A stretch of 64,000 bases of DNA, from positions 824,962-888,961 of the forward strand of contig NZ_JAGTXM010000002.1 in assembly GCF_018252635.1 (NCBI RefSeq). Reading direction: 5' to 3'. Position 1 is the first letter of the stretch. Each line of letters begins with the position of its first letter. A program made the translations under genes and the position numbers. The stretch comes from Citrobacter amalonaticus (GTDB taxonomy: Bacteria; Pseudomonadota; Gammaproteobacteria; Enterobacterales; Enterobacteriaceae). This document shows, piece after piece, positions 19,951-29,400 of this stretch. Below the pieces are notes generated by a model. That model searched no databases and was not told where the DNA came from. It saw nothing but the letters and a program-made list of their open reading frames with translations.

Positions 19951-20898
19951 GTGAGACTGCCTTCCCTGCCCAGCCTGCTCGTTACGCTCTTCGTTTTCGG
20001 ATTCTCCTCAGCCCACGCCGCGGATTGGCCGCGTCAGGTGACGGATGTTCGCGGCAGCCACACGCTGGAACACAAACCTGAACGCATCGTTTCGACCAGC
20101 GTCACGCTGACCGGCTCATTGCTGGCGATTGATGCACCGGTCGTCGCCAGCGGGGCGACAACACCAAACAATCGCGTGGCTGACGATCAGGGATTTTTAC
20201 GTCAATGGGGCGACGAGGCAAAAACACGCAAGCTGACGCGCCTGTATATTGGCGAACCGAACGCCGAAGCGGTGGCAGCACAAATGCCCGATCTCATTCT
20301 GATTAGCGCGACTGGCGGCGACTCCGCCCTGGCGCTGTACGATCAGCTCTCGCCTATTGCCCCGACGCTTATCATCAATTACGACGATAAAAGCTGGCAG
20401 TCACTGCTGACACAGTTAGGCGAGATTACCGGCCAGGAGAAACAGGCTGCCGCACGTATTGCGGAATTTGATAAGCAGCTAACCATCGTTAAGCAGCAGC
20501 TGACGTTGCCGCCACAACCGGTGAGCGCGCTGGTCTACACCGCCGCCGCCCACAGAGCCAATCTGTGGACGCCAGAGTCCGCGCAGGGAAAAATGCTCGA
20601 ACAACTCGGCTTTACGCTGGCAACGTTGCCTGGCGGACTGCAGCCCAGTCAAAGTCAGGGGAAACGTCACGATATCATTCAGCTTGGCGGTGAAAATCTG
20701 GCAGCCGGACTGAACGGAGAAGCGCTGTTCCTGTTTGCCGGCGACGAGAAAGACGTACAGGCGATTTACGCCAACCCTCTGCTGGCACACCTGCCTGCGG
20801 TACAGAACAAGCGCGTCTATGCCCTGGGCACCGAGTCTTTCCGCCTCGATTATTACAGTGCGATGCGGGTGTTAAACCGCCTCGCCGCGCTGTTTTAA
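19951..20898 (+). CDS. fepB: FepB, periplasmic ferric-enterobactin-binding protein
   Basis: Carries ferric enterobactin from FepA to the FepDGC importer. A signal peptide occupies about residues 1-24 (ending SAHAADWP). The helical-backbone binding-protein family stretches are [32 protein letters not shown] and FRLDYYSAM. The start is GTG with CAGGA 10 bases upstream, giving 315 residues against about 318 in E. coli. It is alone on its transcript, divergent from entC, and converges on entS. Confidence 0.95.
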   Translation: MRLPSLPSLLVTLFVFGFSSAHAADWPRQVTDVRGSHTLEHKPERIVSTSVTLTGSLLAIDAPVVASGATTPNNRVADDQGFLRQWGDEAKTRKLTRLYIGEPNAEAVAAQMPDLILISATGGDSALALYDQLSPIAPTLIINYDDKSWQSLLTQLGEITGQEKQAAARIAEFDKQLTIVKQQLTLPPQPVSALVYTAAAHRANLWTPESAQGKMLEQLGFTLATLPGGLQPSQSQGKRHDIIQLGGENLAAGLNGEALFLFAGDEKDVQAIYANPLLAHLPAVQNKRVYALGTESFRLDYYSAMRVLNRLAALF

Positions 20899-20907
20899 TT
20901 GCTATTA

Positions 20908-20932
20908 CCGGAGCGGCTAACGCGTTATCCGG
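20908..20932. repeat. REP-like palindrome between fepB and entS
   Basis: CCGGA and TCCGG arms flank GCGGCTAACGCGTTA, giving an imperfect REP-type stem-loop between the convergent 3' ends of fepB and entS. Confidence 0.5.
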
Positions 20933-20943
20933 CCAGTCCCATT

Positions 20944-22182
20944 CTATGCCGGTTCCGGCGGCATCTGCCGGAATCGACGCAGCTCGCTGAGTAACAGCAG
21001 CAGTAGCAGCCCCACAATCACCAGACCAAAGCCGCTGACGCTCGCTGAGGCCACCGGCGTCATAATAGCTCCCAGACCGCCTAATAACGCGGCACCAATG
21101 GCATCTCCTGTCACGTTCTGCGCCGTCCACAGGCCATTGATACGCCCTAACATATTTTCTGGCGTCTGCGTTTGCAGCATTGTGTACTGCAACAGCGAAC
21201 TGATGGCACTCAGCCAGCCAAACAGCGCCAGACACACCACGCCTAACGCCCAGACGGGCATCAGGGCAAACAGGCCAATGGCCAGAAACGCCCCCACGCT
21301 CGAGGCCAGCATGATTAACCCCGGGCGCACGCTGTGCGCCAGTTGCCCACTGGTGAGTGCGCCAACCGCCGCCCCGAGAGGAATGGCGGCGTACAATACG
21401 CCAATCTGCGCCGCTGACATCTGCCAGCTTATCGCCAGCGCCGGATAAAGCACGCGCACGGCGCTTGCCATCGTCAGCAGACCGCCAAGCAGTGCAATGC
21501 CACCAATCAGCGGACTGGCAAGCAGGAAGCGAAACGCCGTCAATAGGGATTTCAGCGGATGTTCACGCTGCTGCGGTGGGGGCGGCAGCGCCGGAAGGCT
21601 CAACAGCGGTAATAAGGTGATAAAGGTCCCTGCCGCCGCCAGACCGTAGTTCCAGGCCACACCGCCGGAAGCGAGCAACAGTCCGCCCAGCATAGGCGAA
21701 ATCACCGAGCCCAGACGCACGGTCAGCATGGTAATCGCCCCTGCCTGCATCAGGTTTTCGCGCCCTACCAGCGCAGGCGTTGCCGCCAGCAGTGCCGTCA
21801 CGCCCAGCGAAGCAAAAAAGCCGTCCCACAGGCCCAGCAGATAAATCGCAATCAACGAAGGCTCCGGCAACATGGCGTTCAGACACAGACCAATGAAGCC
21901 AATACCGCAAGTCCCACGCGCCAGCAGGATCACCTTTTTGCGTTCATAGCGATCGGCCAGCACGCCCCCTACCATCAGCCCGACAAACATCGCGCTACCG
22001 GTCAGTGTTACCGAGAGACCCACCTGCCAGGTCGAATGCGTCATCATCTGGATCTGCACGGGTACCGCGACGCCGAGCAGTCCGAGCGAAACAATAGAGA
22101 TAAAACGGGCCAGGAAGACTGCGCGAAATGCCGGGTGTGTCTTCAGTAAACTGAGGTTGAGCAACCAGGATTGTCGATTCAT
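20944..22182 (-). CDS. entS: EntS, enterobactin exporter (MFS)
   Basis: Inner-membrane major-facilitator protein that moves enterobactin to the periplasm. The 412-residue protein has 12 predicted membrane segments. The MFS loop motif [14 protein letters not shown] is near residue 71, and the start [20 protein letters not shown] is typical. It is divergent from fepD across a double Fur box, so import and export are co-controlled by iron. Confidence 0.95.
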   Translation of the reverse strand: MNRQSWLLNLSLLKTHPAFRAVFLARFISIVSLGLLGVAVPVQIQMMTHSTWQVGLSVTLTGSAMFVGLMVGGVLADRYERKKVILLARGTCGIGFIGLCLNAMLPEPSLIAIYLLGLWDGFFASLGVTALLAATPALVGRENLMQAGAITMLTVRLGSVISPMLGGLLLASGGVAWNYGLAAAGTFITLLPLLSLPALPPPPQQREHPLKSLLTAFRFLLASPLIGGIALLGGLLTMASAVRVLYPALAISWQMSAAQIGVLYAAIPLGAAVGALTSGQLAHSVRPGLIMLASSVGAFLAIGLFALMPVWALGVVCLALFGWLSAISSLLQYTMLQTQTPENMLGRINGLWTAQNVTGDAIGAALLGGLGAIMTPVASASVSGFGLVIVGLLLLLLLSELRRFRQMPPEPA

Positions 22183-22256
22183 TACAACGCCTTAATGCGA
22201 TCTTTTTTTCATTATCCATTCAATGGCTGCACATGCTAACATAATCAAATAAGATC

Positions 22257-22281
22257 GATAACGATAATTACTATCATTATC
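22257..22281. promoter_or_regulatory. Two overlapping Fur boxes between entS and fepD
   Basis: Two 19-bp windows, 22257-22275 and 22263-22281, each match the Fur consensus at 16 of 19 positions and are offset by exactly 6 bp. This is the arrangement expected for two Fur dimers bound side by side on opposite faces. It lies 13 bases before the fepD ATG and about 75 before entS. Confidence 0.9.
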
Positions 22282-22293
22282 AGGGAAGTTGAT

Positions 22294-23298
22294 ATGTCAT
22301 GTTCTGTTTCCGTGACGCGTGCCATTGCCGTGCCCGGATTGTTGTTATTACTGGTTAGCGCCACGGCATTAAGTCTGACCATCGGTGCAAAATCCTTACC
22401 CGTCTCCGTGGTGCTGGACGCGCTCACCGGCACCTGTCAAAGTGCCGACTGCACTATCGTGCTGGACGCCCGCCTGCCGCGAACGCTGGCAGGACTGCTG
22501 GCGGGGGGGGCGCTGGGACTTGCCGGAGCGTTAATGCAAACCCTCACCCGCAATCCGCTGGCCGATCCTGGGCTGCTTGGCGTCAACGCCGGAGCCAGTT
22601 TTGCCATCGTGCTGGGTGCGGCGCTGTTCGGTTTTTCCACTCCACAGGAACAACTGGTGATGGCCTTTATCGGCGCGCTGGTGGCGTCACTGATTGTGGC
22701 GTTTACTGGCAGTCAGGGTGGCGGTCAACTGAGTCCGGTACGTCTGACGCTGGCGGGCGTCGCGCTCGCCGCGGTTCTGGAAGGTCTCACCAGCGGTATT
22801 TCCCTGCTGAATCCTGACGTTTACGATCAGCTTCGTTACTGGCAGGCTGGTTCACTGGATATTCGCAATCTGCAAACCCTCAAAGTGGTTATTGTGCCGG
22901 TGCTGATAGCCGGTGCCACTGCGCTAATGCTCAGTCGGGCGCTGAACAGCCTGAGTCTGGGAACTGATACCGCCACGGCGCTTGGCAGCAAAGTCGCACG
23001 CACACAGCTCATCGGCCTGTTAGCCATCACCGTCTTATGCGGTAGCGCCACGGCGATTGTCGGACCGATTGCGTTTATCGGCCTGATGATGCCGCACATG
23101 TCTCGCTGGCTGGTCGGTGCCGATCACCGCTGGTCGCTTCCCGTGACGCTGATCGCCACCCCAGCCCTGTTGCTTTTTGCCGATATCATTGGCCGGCTGA
23201 TTGTTCCCGGCGAATTGCGCGTGTCAGTCGTGAGCGCCTTTATTGGCGCTCCGGTGCTGATCTTTCTGGTTCGTCGTCGTCCGCGAGGTGCCGCATGA
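22294..23298 (+). CDS. fepD: FepD, ferric enterobactin permease subunit
   Basis: BtuC/FecCD-type permease that forms the inner-membrane channel with FepG. The 334 residues are mostly hydrophobic (about 10 helices). The family stretch RLPRTLAGLLAGGALGLAG is near residue 61 and RNPLADPGLLGVNAGA near 85. The coupling-helix region GPIAFIGLMMPHMSRWL is near 258. First gene of fepDGC; the stop overlaps the fepG start by 4 bases. Confidence 0.96.
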   Translation: MSCSVSVTRAIAVPGLLLLLVSATALSLTIGAKSLPVSVVLDALTGTCQSADCTIVLDARLPRTLAGLLAGGALGLAGALMQTLTRNPLADPGLLGVNAGASFAIVLGAALFGFSTPQEQLVMAFIGALVASLIVAFTGSQGGGQLSPVRLTLAGVALAAVLEGLTSGISLLNPDVYDQLRYWQAGSLDIRNLQTLKVVIVPVLIAGATALMLSRALNSLSLGTDTATALGSKVARTQLIGLLAITVLCGSATAIVGPIAFIGLMMPHMSRWLVGADHRWSLPVTLIATPALLLFADIIGRLIVPGELRVSVVSAFIGAPVLIFLVRRRPRGAA

Positions 23299-24287
23299 TG
23301 TACGTATCACGTCGCCTGCTGATCGCGTGCCTGCTTCTGACGGTCGGCTGCCTGATCTTCGCGCTCTGGGGTCTGCGTAGCGGTGCGGTGACGCTGGAAA
23401 TCCCGCAAATTATTGCCGCGCTATCCGGCGATGCGCCGCGCAGCCTGACGATGGTGGTGACCGAGTGGCGCTTGCCGCGCGTGCTGATGGCGCTGCTGAT
23501 CGGTGCCGCACTCGGCGTCAGCGGAGCGATTTTTCAGTCCCTGATGCGTAACCCACTCGGCAGCCCGGACGTAATGGGCTTTAATACCGGAGCCTGGAGC
23601 GGCGTGCTGGTCGCGATGGTACTGTTTGGCCAGCATCTGACGGCTATCGCGCTGGCAGCGATGGCCGGCGGCATTCTGACGTCACTGGTGGTCTGGCTGC
23701 TGGCCTGGCGTAACGGTATCGAAACCTTCCGCCTGATCATTATCGGCATCGGCATTCGCGCCATGCTGTTTGCATTTAACACCTGGCTGTTACTGAAGGC
23801 TTCGCTGGACACAGCACTGACCGCTGGATTGTGGAATGCCGGCTCGCTTAATGGTCTGACCTGGGCAAAAACCTGGCCTTCCGCACCCATCATCATTCTG
23901 ATGCTGGCAGGTGCCGGACTGCTGGTGCGCCGCATGCGTCTGCTGGAGATGGGGGATGATAGCGCCTGCGCGCTGGGGGTCAGCGTGGAACGCTCGCGAC
24001 TCGCTTTGATGCTGGTCGCCGTGGCGTTAACCGCGGCTGCCACCGCGTTGGCCGGACCGATTTCCTTTATTGCGCTGGTTGCGCCGCACATCGCCCGCCG
24101 ACTGAGCGGCACCGCGCGGTGGGGGTTAACCCAGGCCGCGCTTTGCGGCGCGCTGTTACTGCTGGCGGCCGATCTGTGCGCACAGCAACTGTTTATGCCT
24201 TATCAACTTCCGGTGGGCGTCGTCACTGTGAGTATCGGCGGTATTTACCTTATCGCTTTGTTAATTCAGGAGTCCCGCAAAAAATGA
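23295..24287 (+). CDS. fepG: FepG, ferric enterobactin permease subunit
   Basis: Second FecCD-type permease subunit, 330 residues. It has RLPRVLMALLIGAALGVSG near residue 58, RNPLGSPDVMGFNTGAW near 86 and GPISFIALVAPHIARRL near 255, which parallel the FepD motifs. It starts inside the fepD stop codon (ATGA) and ends inside the fepC start (ATGA), so all three are translationally coupled. ATG 23298 is a possible alternative start. Confidence 0.96.
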   Translation: MMYVSRRLLIACLLLTVGCLIFALWGLRSGAVTLEIPQIIAALSGDAPRSLTMVVTEWRLPRVLMALLIGAALGVSGAIFQSLMRNPLGSPDVMGFNTGAWSGVLVAMVLFGQHLTAIALAAMAGGILTSLVVWLLAWRNGIETFRLIIIGIGIRAMLFAFNTWLLLKASLDTALTAGLWNAGSLNGLTWAKTWPSAPIIILMLAGAGLLVRRMRLLEMGDDSACALGVSVERSRLALMLVAVALTAAATALAGPISFIALVAPHIARRLSGTARWGLTQAALCGALLLLAADLCAQQLFMPYQLPVGVVTVSIGGIYLIALLIQESRKK

Positions 24288-25078
24288 CCGAATCAGTAGC
24301 CCGTTTGCGCGGCGACCAGTTAACGCTGGGTTATGGAAAATTCACCGTTGCCGAAGACCTTAACGTCACCATTCCCGATGGTCATTTCACCGCCATTATC
24401 GGACCAAATGGCTGCGGGAAATCGACGCTGTTGCGAACCCTCAGTCGGCTGATGACGCCGGCAAACGGTCATGTCTGGCTGGATGGCGAGCCTATTCAAC
24501 ACTATCCCAGCAAAGAGGTCGCTCGCCGCATCGGTCTGCTGGCGCAAAATGCCACAACCCCGGGCGATATCACCGTACAGGAACTGGTGGCGCGCGGACG
24601 CTATCCGCATCAGCCGCTGTTTACCCGCTGGCGTAAAGAAGATGAAGATGCTGTGACGCAGGCCATGCGCGCCACTGGTATTACACATCTGGCGAATCAA
24701 AGCGTGGATACCTTGTCCGGAGGACAGCGTCAGCGCGCATGGATAGCGATGGTATTGGCACAGGAAACGTCAATCATGCTGCTCGATGAACCGACCACCT
24801 GGCTGGATATCAGCCATCAGATTGATCTGCTGGAATTGCTGAGCGAACTGAATCAGGAGAAAGGCTACACCCTCGCCGCTGTACTTCACGACCTCAACCA
24901 GGCCTGTCGCTATGCCACACATTTGATTGCGCTGCGTGAAGGAAAGATTGTCGCCGAAGGCGCGCCAAAGGAGATTGTCACCGCAGAGCTAATTGAAAAA
25001 ATCTATGGGCTACGCTGCATGATCATTGATGATCCTGTGGCGGGCACACCGCTGGTGGTGCCGCTGGGCCGCCGTTAG
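24284..25078 (+). CDS. fepC: FepC, ferric enterobactin ABC ATPase
   Basis: ATPase that drives FepDG. In 264 residues: Walker A GPNGCGKST near 39, Q-loop LLAQNATTPGD near 83, signature LSGGQRQRAWIAM near 144, Walker B IMLLDEPTTWLD near 163 and H-loop AVLHDLNQ. MTESVARLRGDQ overlaps the fepG stop (ATGA); AGGAG lies 11 bases upstream. The frame is open for 55 codons further upstream inside fepG, which is an artefact. A few residues shorter at the C-terminus than E. coli FepC (271). Confidence 0.96.
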   Translation: MTESVARLRGDQLTLGYGKFTVAEDLNVTIPDGHFTAIIGPNGCGKSTLLRTLSRLMTPANGHVWLDGEPIQHYPSKEVARRIGLLAQNATTPGDITVQELVARGRYPHQPLFTRWRKEDEDAVTQAMRATGITHLANQSVDTLSGGQRQRAWIAMVLAQETSIMLLDEPTTWLDISHQIDLLELLSELNQEKGYTLAAVLHDLNQACRYATHLIALREGKIVAEGAPKEIVTAELIEKIYGLRCMIIDDPVAGTPLVVPLGRR

Positions 25079-25083
25079 CCGCA

Positions 25084-25110
25084 GGCCGGAAGGCGTTGAA
25101 CCTTCCGGCC
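25084..25110. terminator. Perfect hairpin between convergent fepC and fepE
   Basis: GGCCGGAAGG pairs perfectly with CCTTCCGGCC around a 7-base loop in the 33-base gap. It reaches to within 2 bases of the fepE stop. No T run; probably a REP-derived stop for both genes. Confidence 0.6.
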
Positions 25111-25111
25111 G

Positions 25112-26248
25112 TCAATCAGACCAGATCTCTTTGACCGCGGCCTCATCCCTTTTACGGGATACCATAGCATGATGGAGAAGCACGCCAGCACAGGCCACAA
25201 TCCCTCCCATCAATGCAGCCAACACGACCACGATCATTCGACCCGGCCCCTGTTTTTTTACCGGTAAAGATGGCTCAAGCTGATATTTGAACGGCGAGAA
25301 TTCCACATCATGAACATTGACTGACTCCAGTTGTTCAACATAATACTGCCGGTTTTTTAACTCCGCATTCAACTCAGCCACATCCGTGACCGATTTTTCA
25401 ATCTCCAGCTTTCGCTGGATCCCATCAGCGCCCAGAGAAATAGAAAAATCAGGATCGTCTTTCACCGCCTGGCCATTGCTGTAAACCGGTTTTTTAATTC
25501 CGGCGGCATTTGCAATCTCCAGTGAATAATTGAGTCGTTGAATATTGGTATCCAGCTGATTTTTAAGTTTAACGCGGTCAAGTGCCAGGCGTTCTTTCTC
25601 AAAACGCGTTTTGACTTCTAATTGATTGCGGATATTTTCCAGTGAATCCTGTACCACCATCTCGGCAATAAACTGGATATACCCTGCCAGTACCTGTTGT
25701 GCCTCTTCTTTGGCCGGAGCCGTAAAACTCAACACCCATGACGTATACAGTGCCGTTTCATTTTTCTTTCCGGCATTGCTGTCCACGGCTTTCATTTTTT
25801 CGCTCAGCGCGACGATGGCCCGATGCAGTTCCAGCTCATTGATTTCCGCGCCTTTTAATTGATCCATTACATACGGAGATGAGCGTAAATATTGCTCCAG
25901 CAATGAAAAGGACTGAAATTTCTTGATAAAGAGATTGAAGGTGTTACTGCGATCGACATTGATATCAAGATCCAGAACGCGTAATCCCGTCAGCGTTCTT
26001 TGTAAATCCTGCCACTGGATTGATTCGGCGGGCGTCACCACGGCTTCACTGGTCCAGCGTTGAGGCAAAAAGAATGTGACGAATAACCCCACGCACGCAA
26101 ACGCGAGTGTACACACAATAATACGTTTTTTAGCCTGCCATAAAATATCAATCAGCTTTAATAAATCGATTTCATTACTCTGAGAATGGGGCAACGGAAA
26201 ACCAGTAAACTCCGTATTTTTACCCTGCTTAATATTAAGTGACGGCAT
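25112..26248 (-). CDS. fepE: FepE, very-long O-antigen chain length regulator (Wzz family)
   Basis: Inner-membrane polysaccharide co-polymerase. The 378-residue protein has a cytoplasmic N-terminus, a first membrane segment near residues 39-58 (RIIVCTLAFACVGLFVTFFL), a long periplasmic coiled-coil-rich domain, and a second membrane segment near 335-355 followed by a basic tail. The sequence EIDLLKLIDILWQAKKRI is the Wzz N-terminal signature. Despite the name it has no proven role in enterobactin uptake; in Salmonella it sets very long O-antigen. The length suggests an intact protein, unlike some E. coli K-12 copies. Confidence 0.9.
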   Translation of the reverse strand: MPSLNIKQGKNTEFTGFPLPHSQSNEIDLLKLIDILWQAKKRIIVCTLAFACVGLFVTFFLPQRWTSEAVVTPAESIQWQDLQRTLTGLRVLDLDINVDRSNTFNLFIKKFQSFSLLEQYLRSSPYVMDQLKGAEINELELHRAIVALSEKMKAVDSNAGKKNETALYTSWVLSFTAPAKEEAQQVLAGYIQFIAEMVVQDSLENIRNQLEVKTRFEKERLALDRVKLKNQLDTNIQRLNYSLEIANAAGIKKPVYSNGQAVKDDPDFSISLGADGIQRKLEIEKSVTDVAELNAELKNRQYYVEQLESVNVHDVEFSPFKYQLEPSLPVKKQGPGRMIVVVLAALMGGIVACAGVLLHHAMVSRKRDEAAVKEIWSD

Positions 26249-26400
26249 ACTGTACGTCCTGTTGCATGTTCCACGAAAGCTAATTCCTGCTAACAGCGTA
26301 ACAAACCCCCATAATATTCCGAAATACTAATGCATGGATAAAGCCAAATTCAGATGTTGCCCCCTCTGAAGGAAATATTCTTAATACAAAGAATTATCGC

Positions 26401-26443
26401 AATAAAAGATCCCCCGTAACGATGGCACGTGGTTACGAGGGAT
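26401..26443 (-). terminator. Rho-independent terminator after entF
   Basis: Read on the minus strand, ATCCCTCGTAAC pairs with GTTACGGGGGAT (one mismatch) and is followed by CTTTTATT, 21 bases after the entF stop. The remaining gap to fepE (26249-26400) is AT-rich and would hold the fepE promoter; no clear boxes were assigned. Confidence 0.8.
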
Positions 26444-26464
26444 GCTTAGAGGACGAAATATTAT

Positions 26465-29400
26465 TCAGCTATGCTTATATTTATTGCAGCATGCGGCGAT
26501 GATAGGGCCGATATTTTCAAAGGCGGATGGGGAGATAATCTCCACATGCGCGCAATCCTGACGATATACCTCCAGCTCCGCAATCCACGGCGCCCAGCTG
26601 CGTTCCGGGCTTACGCCATCCGGCAGAGTACGCTCGGCAACAAACAGCGTCGCACGGCCATCAAAGGGGACGCTGTGCGCGCTGGTGAGTAAGCGGACGG
26701 CATCAGCGTAATTCCCTTCAATGGTGCTAAACAATTCGCCTGACGCGTTCCCCTGCTGCGCGGCCAGAAAGGCTTCCCGCTCGCGGTCAATTTCCGCCAG
26801 CACTTCCGGATCGAGTCCATTGGCCTCTTTTTCTGACCAGTTCTGCGTTTCCGGCGGCCAGGTATCCAGCAGACCGAGGAAAGCGACCGCTTCACCCCGC
26901 GCCCGCAGACGTGCGGCAATACCCTGTGCCAGCGTGCCGCCAAGCGAATAGCCCAACAGGTAATACGGGCCATGCGGCTGTTGTTCAAGGAGCGTCGCCA
27001 GATGGTGTTCGCAGACCGCGTCCAGATTGGCTGACGTCTGCATCGGCCCTTGTGGACGCGGCGACTGAATTCCCGTAATCGACCACTGTGGACTGAGATA
27101 GCGCGACAGTACGCTAAACTGCCAGGCAAATCCCGACGCCGGATGGAAGCAAAACAGCGTTGGGCCATCACTTTTACGTAGTGGCAGCAGCGTTTCAAAC
27201 CCAAGACGTTGTGTCTGTACGTCATCGTCCGCATCCAGTAACGCCGCCAGCTGCGCCACCGTCGAGGACACCATGACCTGCCCCGGTGTCACCTGACGGG
27301 CGAAGGTCCGGCTCAGTTGCGCTGCCAGCTTCATGGCCAGCAGCGAATGACCACCCAGCGCGAAGAAATCAGCTTCAACGTCGTTGACGTCACAGCCCAG
27401 CAGTTCACTGAATGCCTTCGCCACCATCGTTTCGCTGCCAGGCTGCGGGACTCTCCCTCTGGCGCCCGGCGTTAATTCCGGCATCGGTAACGCTTTACGA
27501 TCCAGCTTGCCGTTGGCGCTGAGCGGCAGTTGCGCCAGTTGCAGTAACACCACCGGCACCATATGCGGCGGGAGTTTTTCACGCAGCAGCGCCTGGAGCG
27601 CGGGGATATCGAGCGGAAGACCTGACTGCGAGACCAGATAACCTACCAGTTGGCGGGCATCGCCTCCCGTTGCTGCCGCCTGATTAAAGACGCAGGCGTG
27701 AACCACCGCCTGTTCAACATCAGGCAACGCCTGCATCACTCGATCGATTTCGCCCAGCTCGATGCGCTGACCGCGGATCTTGAGCTGATCGTCACTGCGT
27801 CCCAGATACTCCACCGCACCGTTTTCCAGCCAGCGCGCGACGTCTCCGGTACGGTACATTCGCTCCCCCGGCGCAAACGGATCGGCGATAAAGCGACTCG
27901 CCGTGAGATCCGGTCTGCCAAGGTAACCCTGCGCGAGCTGGATACCGGTCAGGTAGAGATCGCCCGCTACGCCGACGGGAACCGGATGCATCATCGCATC
28001 CAGGATCCGCAGTCCGGTATTCCACACCGGGAAGCCAATCGGTACGCTGCTACCGGTGACTTTTGCCAGTTCATTGCCCCAGGCTGGATACCAGCTGACA
28101 TCAACCGCCGCCTCCGTTGGACCATACAGATTATGCAGCGGGGCATGCGTCAGTTGCTCCCACTCACGGCATAAATCGGCGGGTAAGGCTTCGCCGCTGC
28201 AAAAGACATGCTTTAACGTTGCGCAGCTTTCACTGGCGCGCTCTGGCGTCAGCGAGGCGACGAATGCCGCCAGCATCGACGGCACAAAGTGAGTCGTCGT
28301 CACCCCGTGGTGGGCAAAAAAGCGCTGCATGGCCAGCGGATCGCGGTGTGCTTCTGGCTCAGCCATCACCAGCTTCGCCCCGGCAATAAACGGCCAGAAG
28401 AATTCCCACACCGAGACGTCAAAGCTGCACGGGGTTTTTTGCGCCACCACGTCTTTCGACGTCAATCCATATTGGTTTTGCATCCACAACAGACGGTTAA
28501 CGATGGCGGTTTGCCCAACCATCACCCCTTTCGGTCTGCCCGTTGAACCCGAAGTAAAGATGATGTACGCCGTATGCTGCGGTTGCGATAACCCCAGCGG
28601 CGCGCTATCGCCTGCCGTCAGCGGTTCGTTATAGCAGAGGCTTTCCAGCCCCGGAATATCGCTAAAGCGCGATAGCTGTTCCGCCGTGGCGATCAGCAGC
28701 TTCGGCCGCGCGTCTTCCAGCATCATCCGTAGGCGATCGTCAGGATAACCGGTGTCTAACGGCAGCCAGGCCGCACCGGCTTCAACAATCCCGTGCAGTG
28801 CCAGCGTCAGAAAGACGGAGCGTGGTAAAGCCACCGCGACGCTGTCGCCCGGTTGCACACCGCGTTCGCGCAACACACCGGCGAGCGCCACCACCTGTTC
28901 GCGCATTTCGCGGTAGCTGAACTGATAGCGGGCATCCGCCAAAGCGGGCGCGTCCGGCGTTCTGCTCGCCTGTTCCGCCACCAGCGCACTGAGCGTCGTG
29001 GAAGGGATGTCAACCGCCGTGGCATTCACCTGTGCAATCTGCTGATATTCAGCCGGAAGCAGCAGATCGGCATCACCGCAGCACAGAACAGGGTTAGCGG
29101 CAAACTGTTCGATTAACGCCATCAGACGTGACGCATGCTGTTTGAGCGTCGCTTCATCATAACGTTGCTGGTTGGCGAGAAGCTCAATGCTTAGCCCGCC
29201 CTCTTCATCCGGGAACAGTGCCAGTTCCAGATCGTTAACCGGCCCCGTCGCCAGCGTATGGGTTAGCGCTGAAACGCCGGGCATGTCCAACTGATAGTCG
29301 AAGACTTTGACGTTAAACACCGGACCAAACAGCGGCGCGTCCCCCGCCGCTCGCCCACTGTCGCGGACGATTTGCTCTGCATCGTAACGCTGATGACGAC

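Noticed and set aside
24119-25078. FepC with a 55-codon N-terminal extension
   Set aside because: The extension lies wholly within fepG; the ATGA overlap start at 24284 gives the normal FepC N-terminus.
20908-25110. GC hairpins (20908-20932, 25084-25110) as CRISPR-like repeats
   Set aside because: They are single palindromes between convergent genes without regular spacing or spacers; REP-type or terminator elements explain them.
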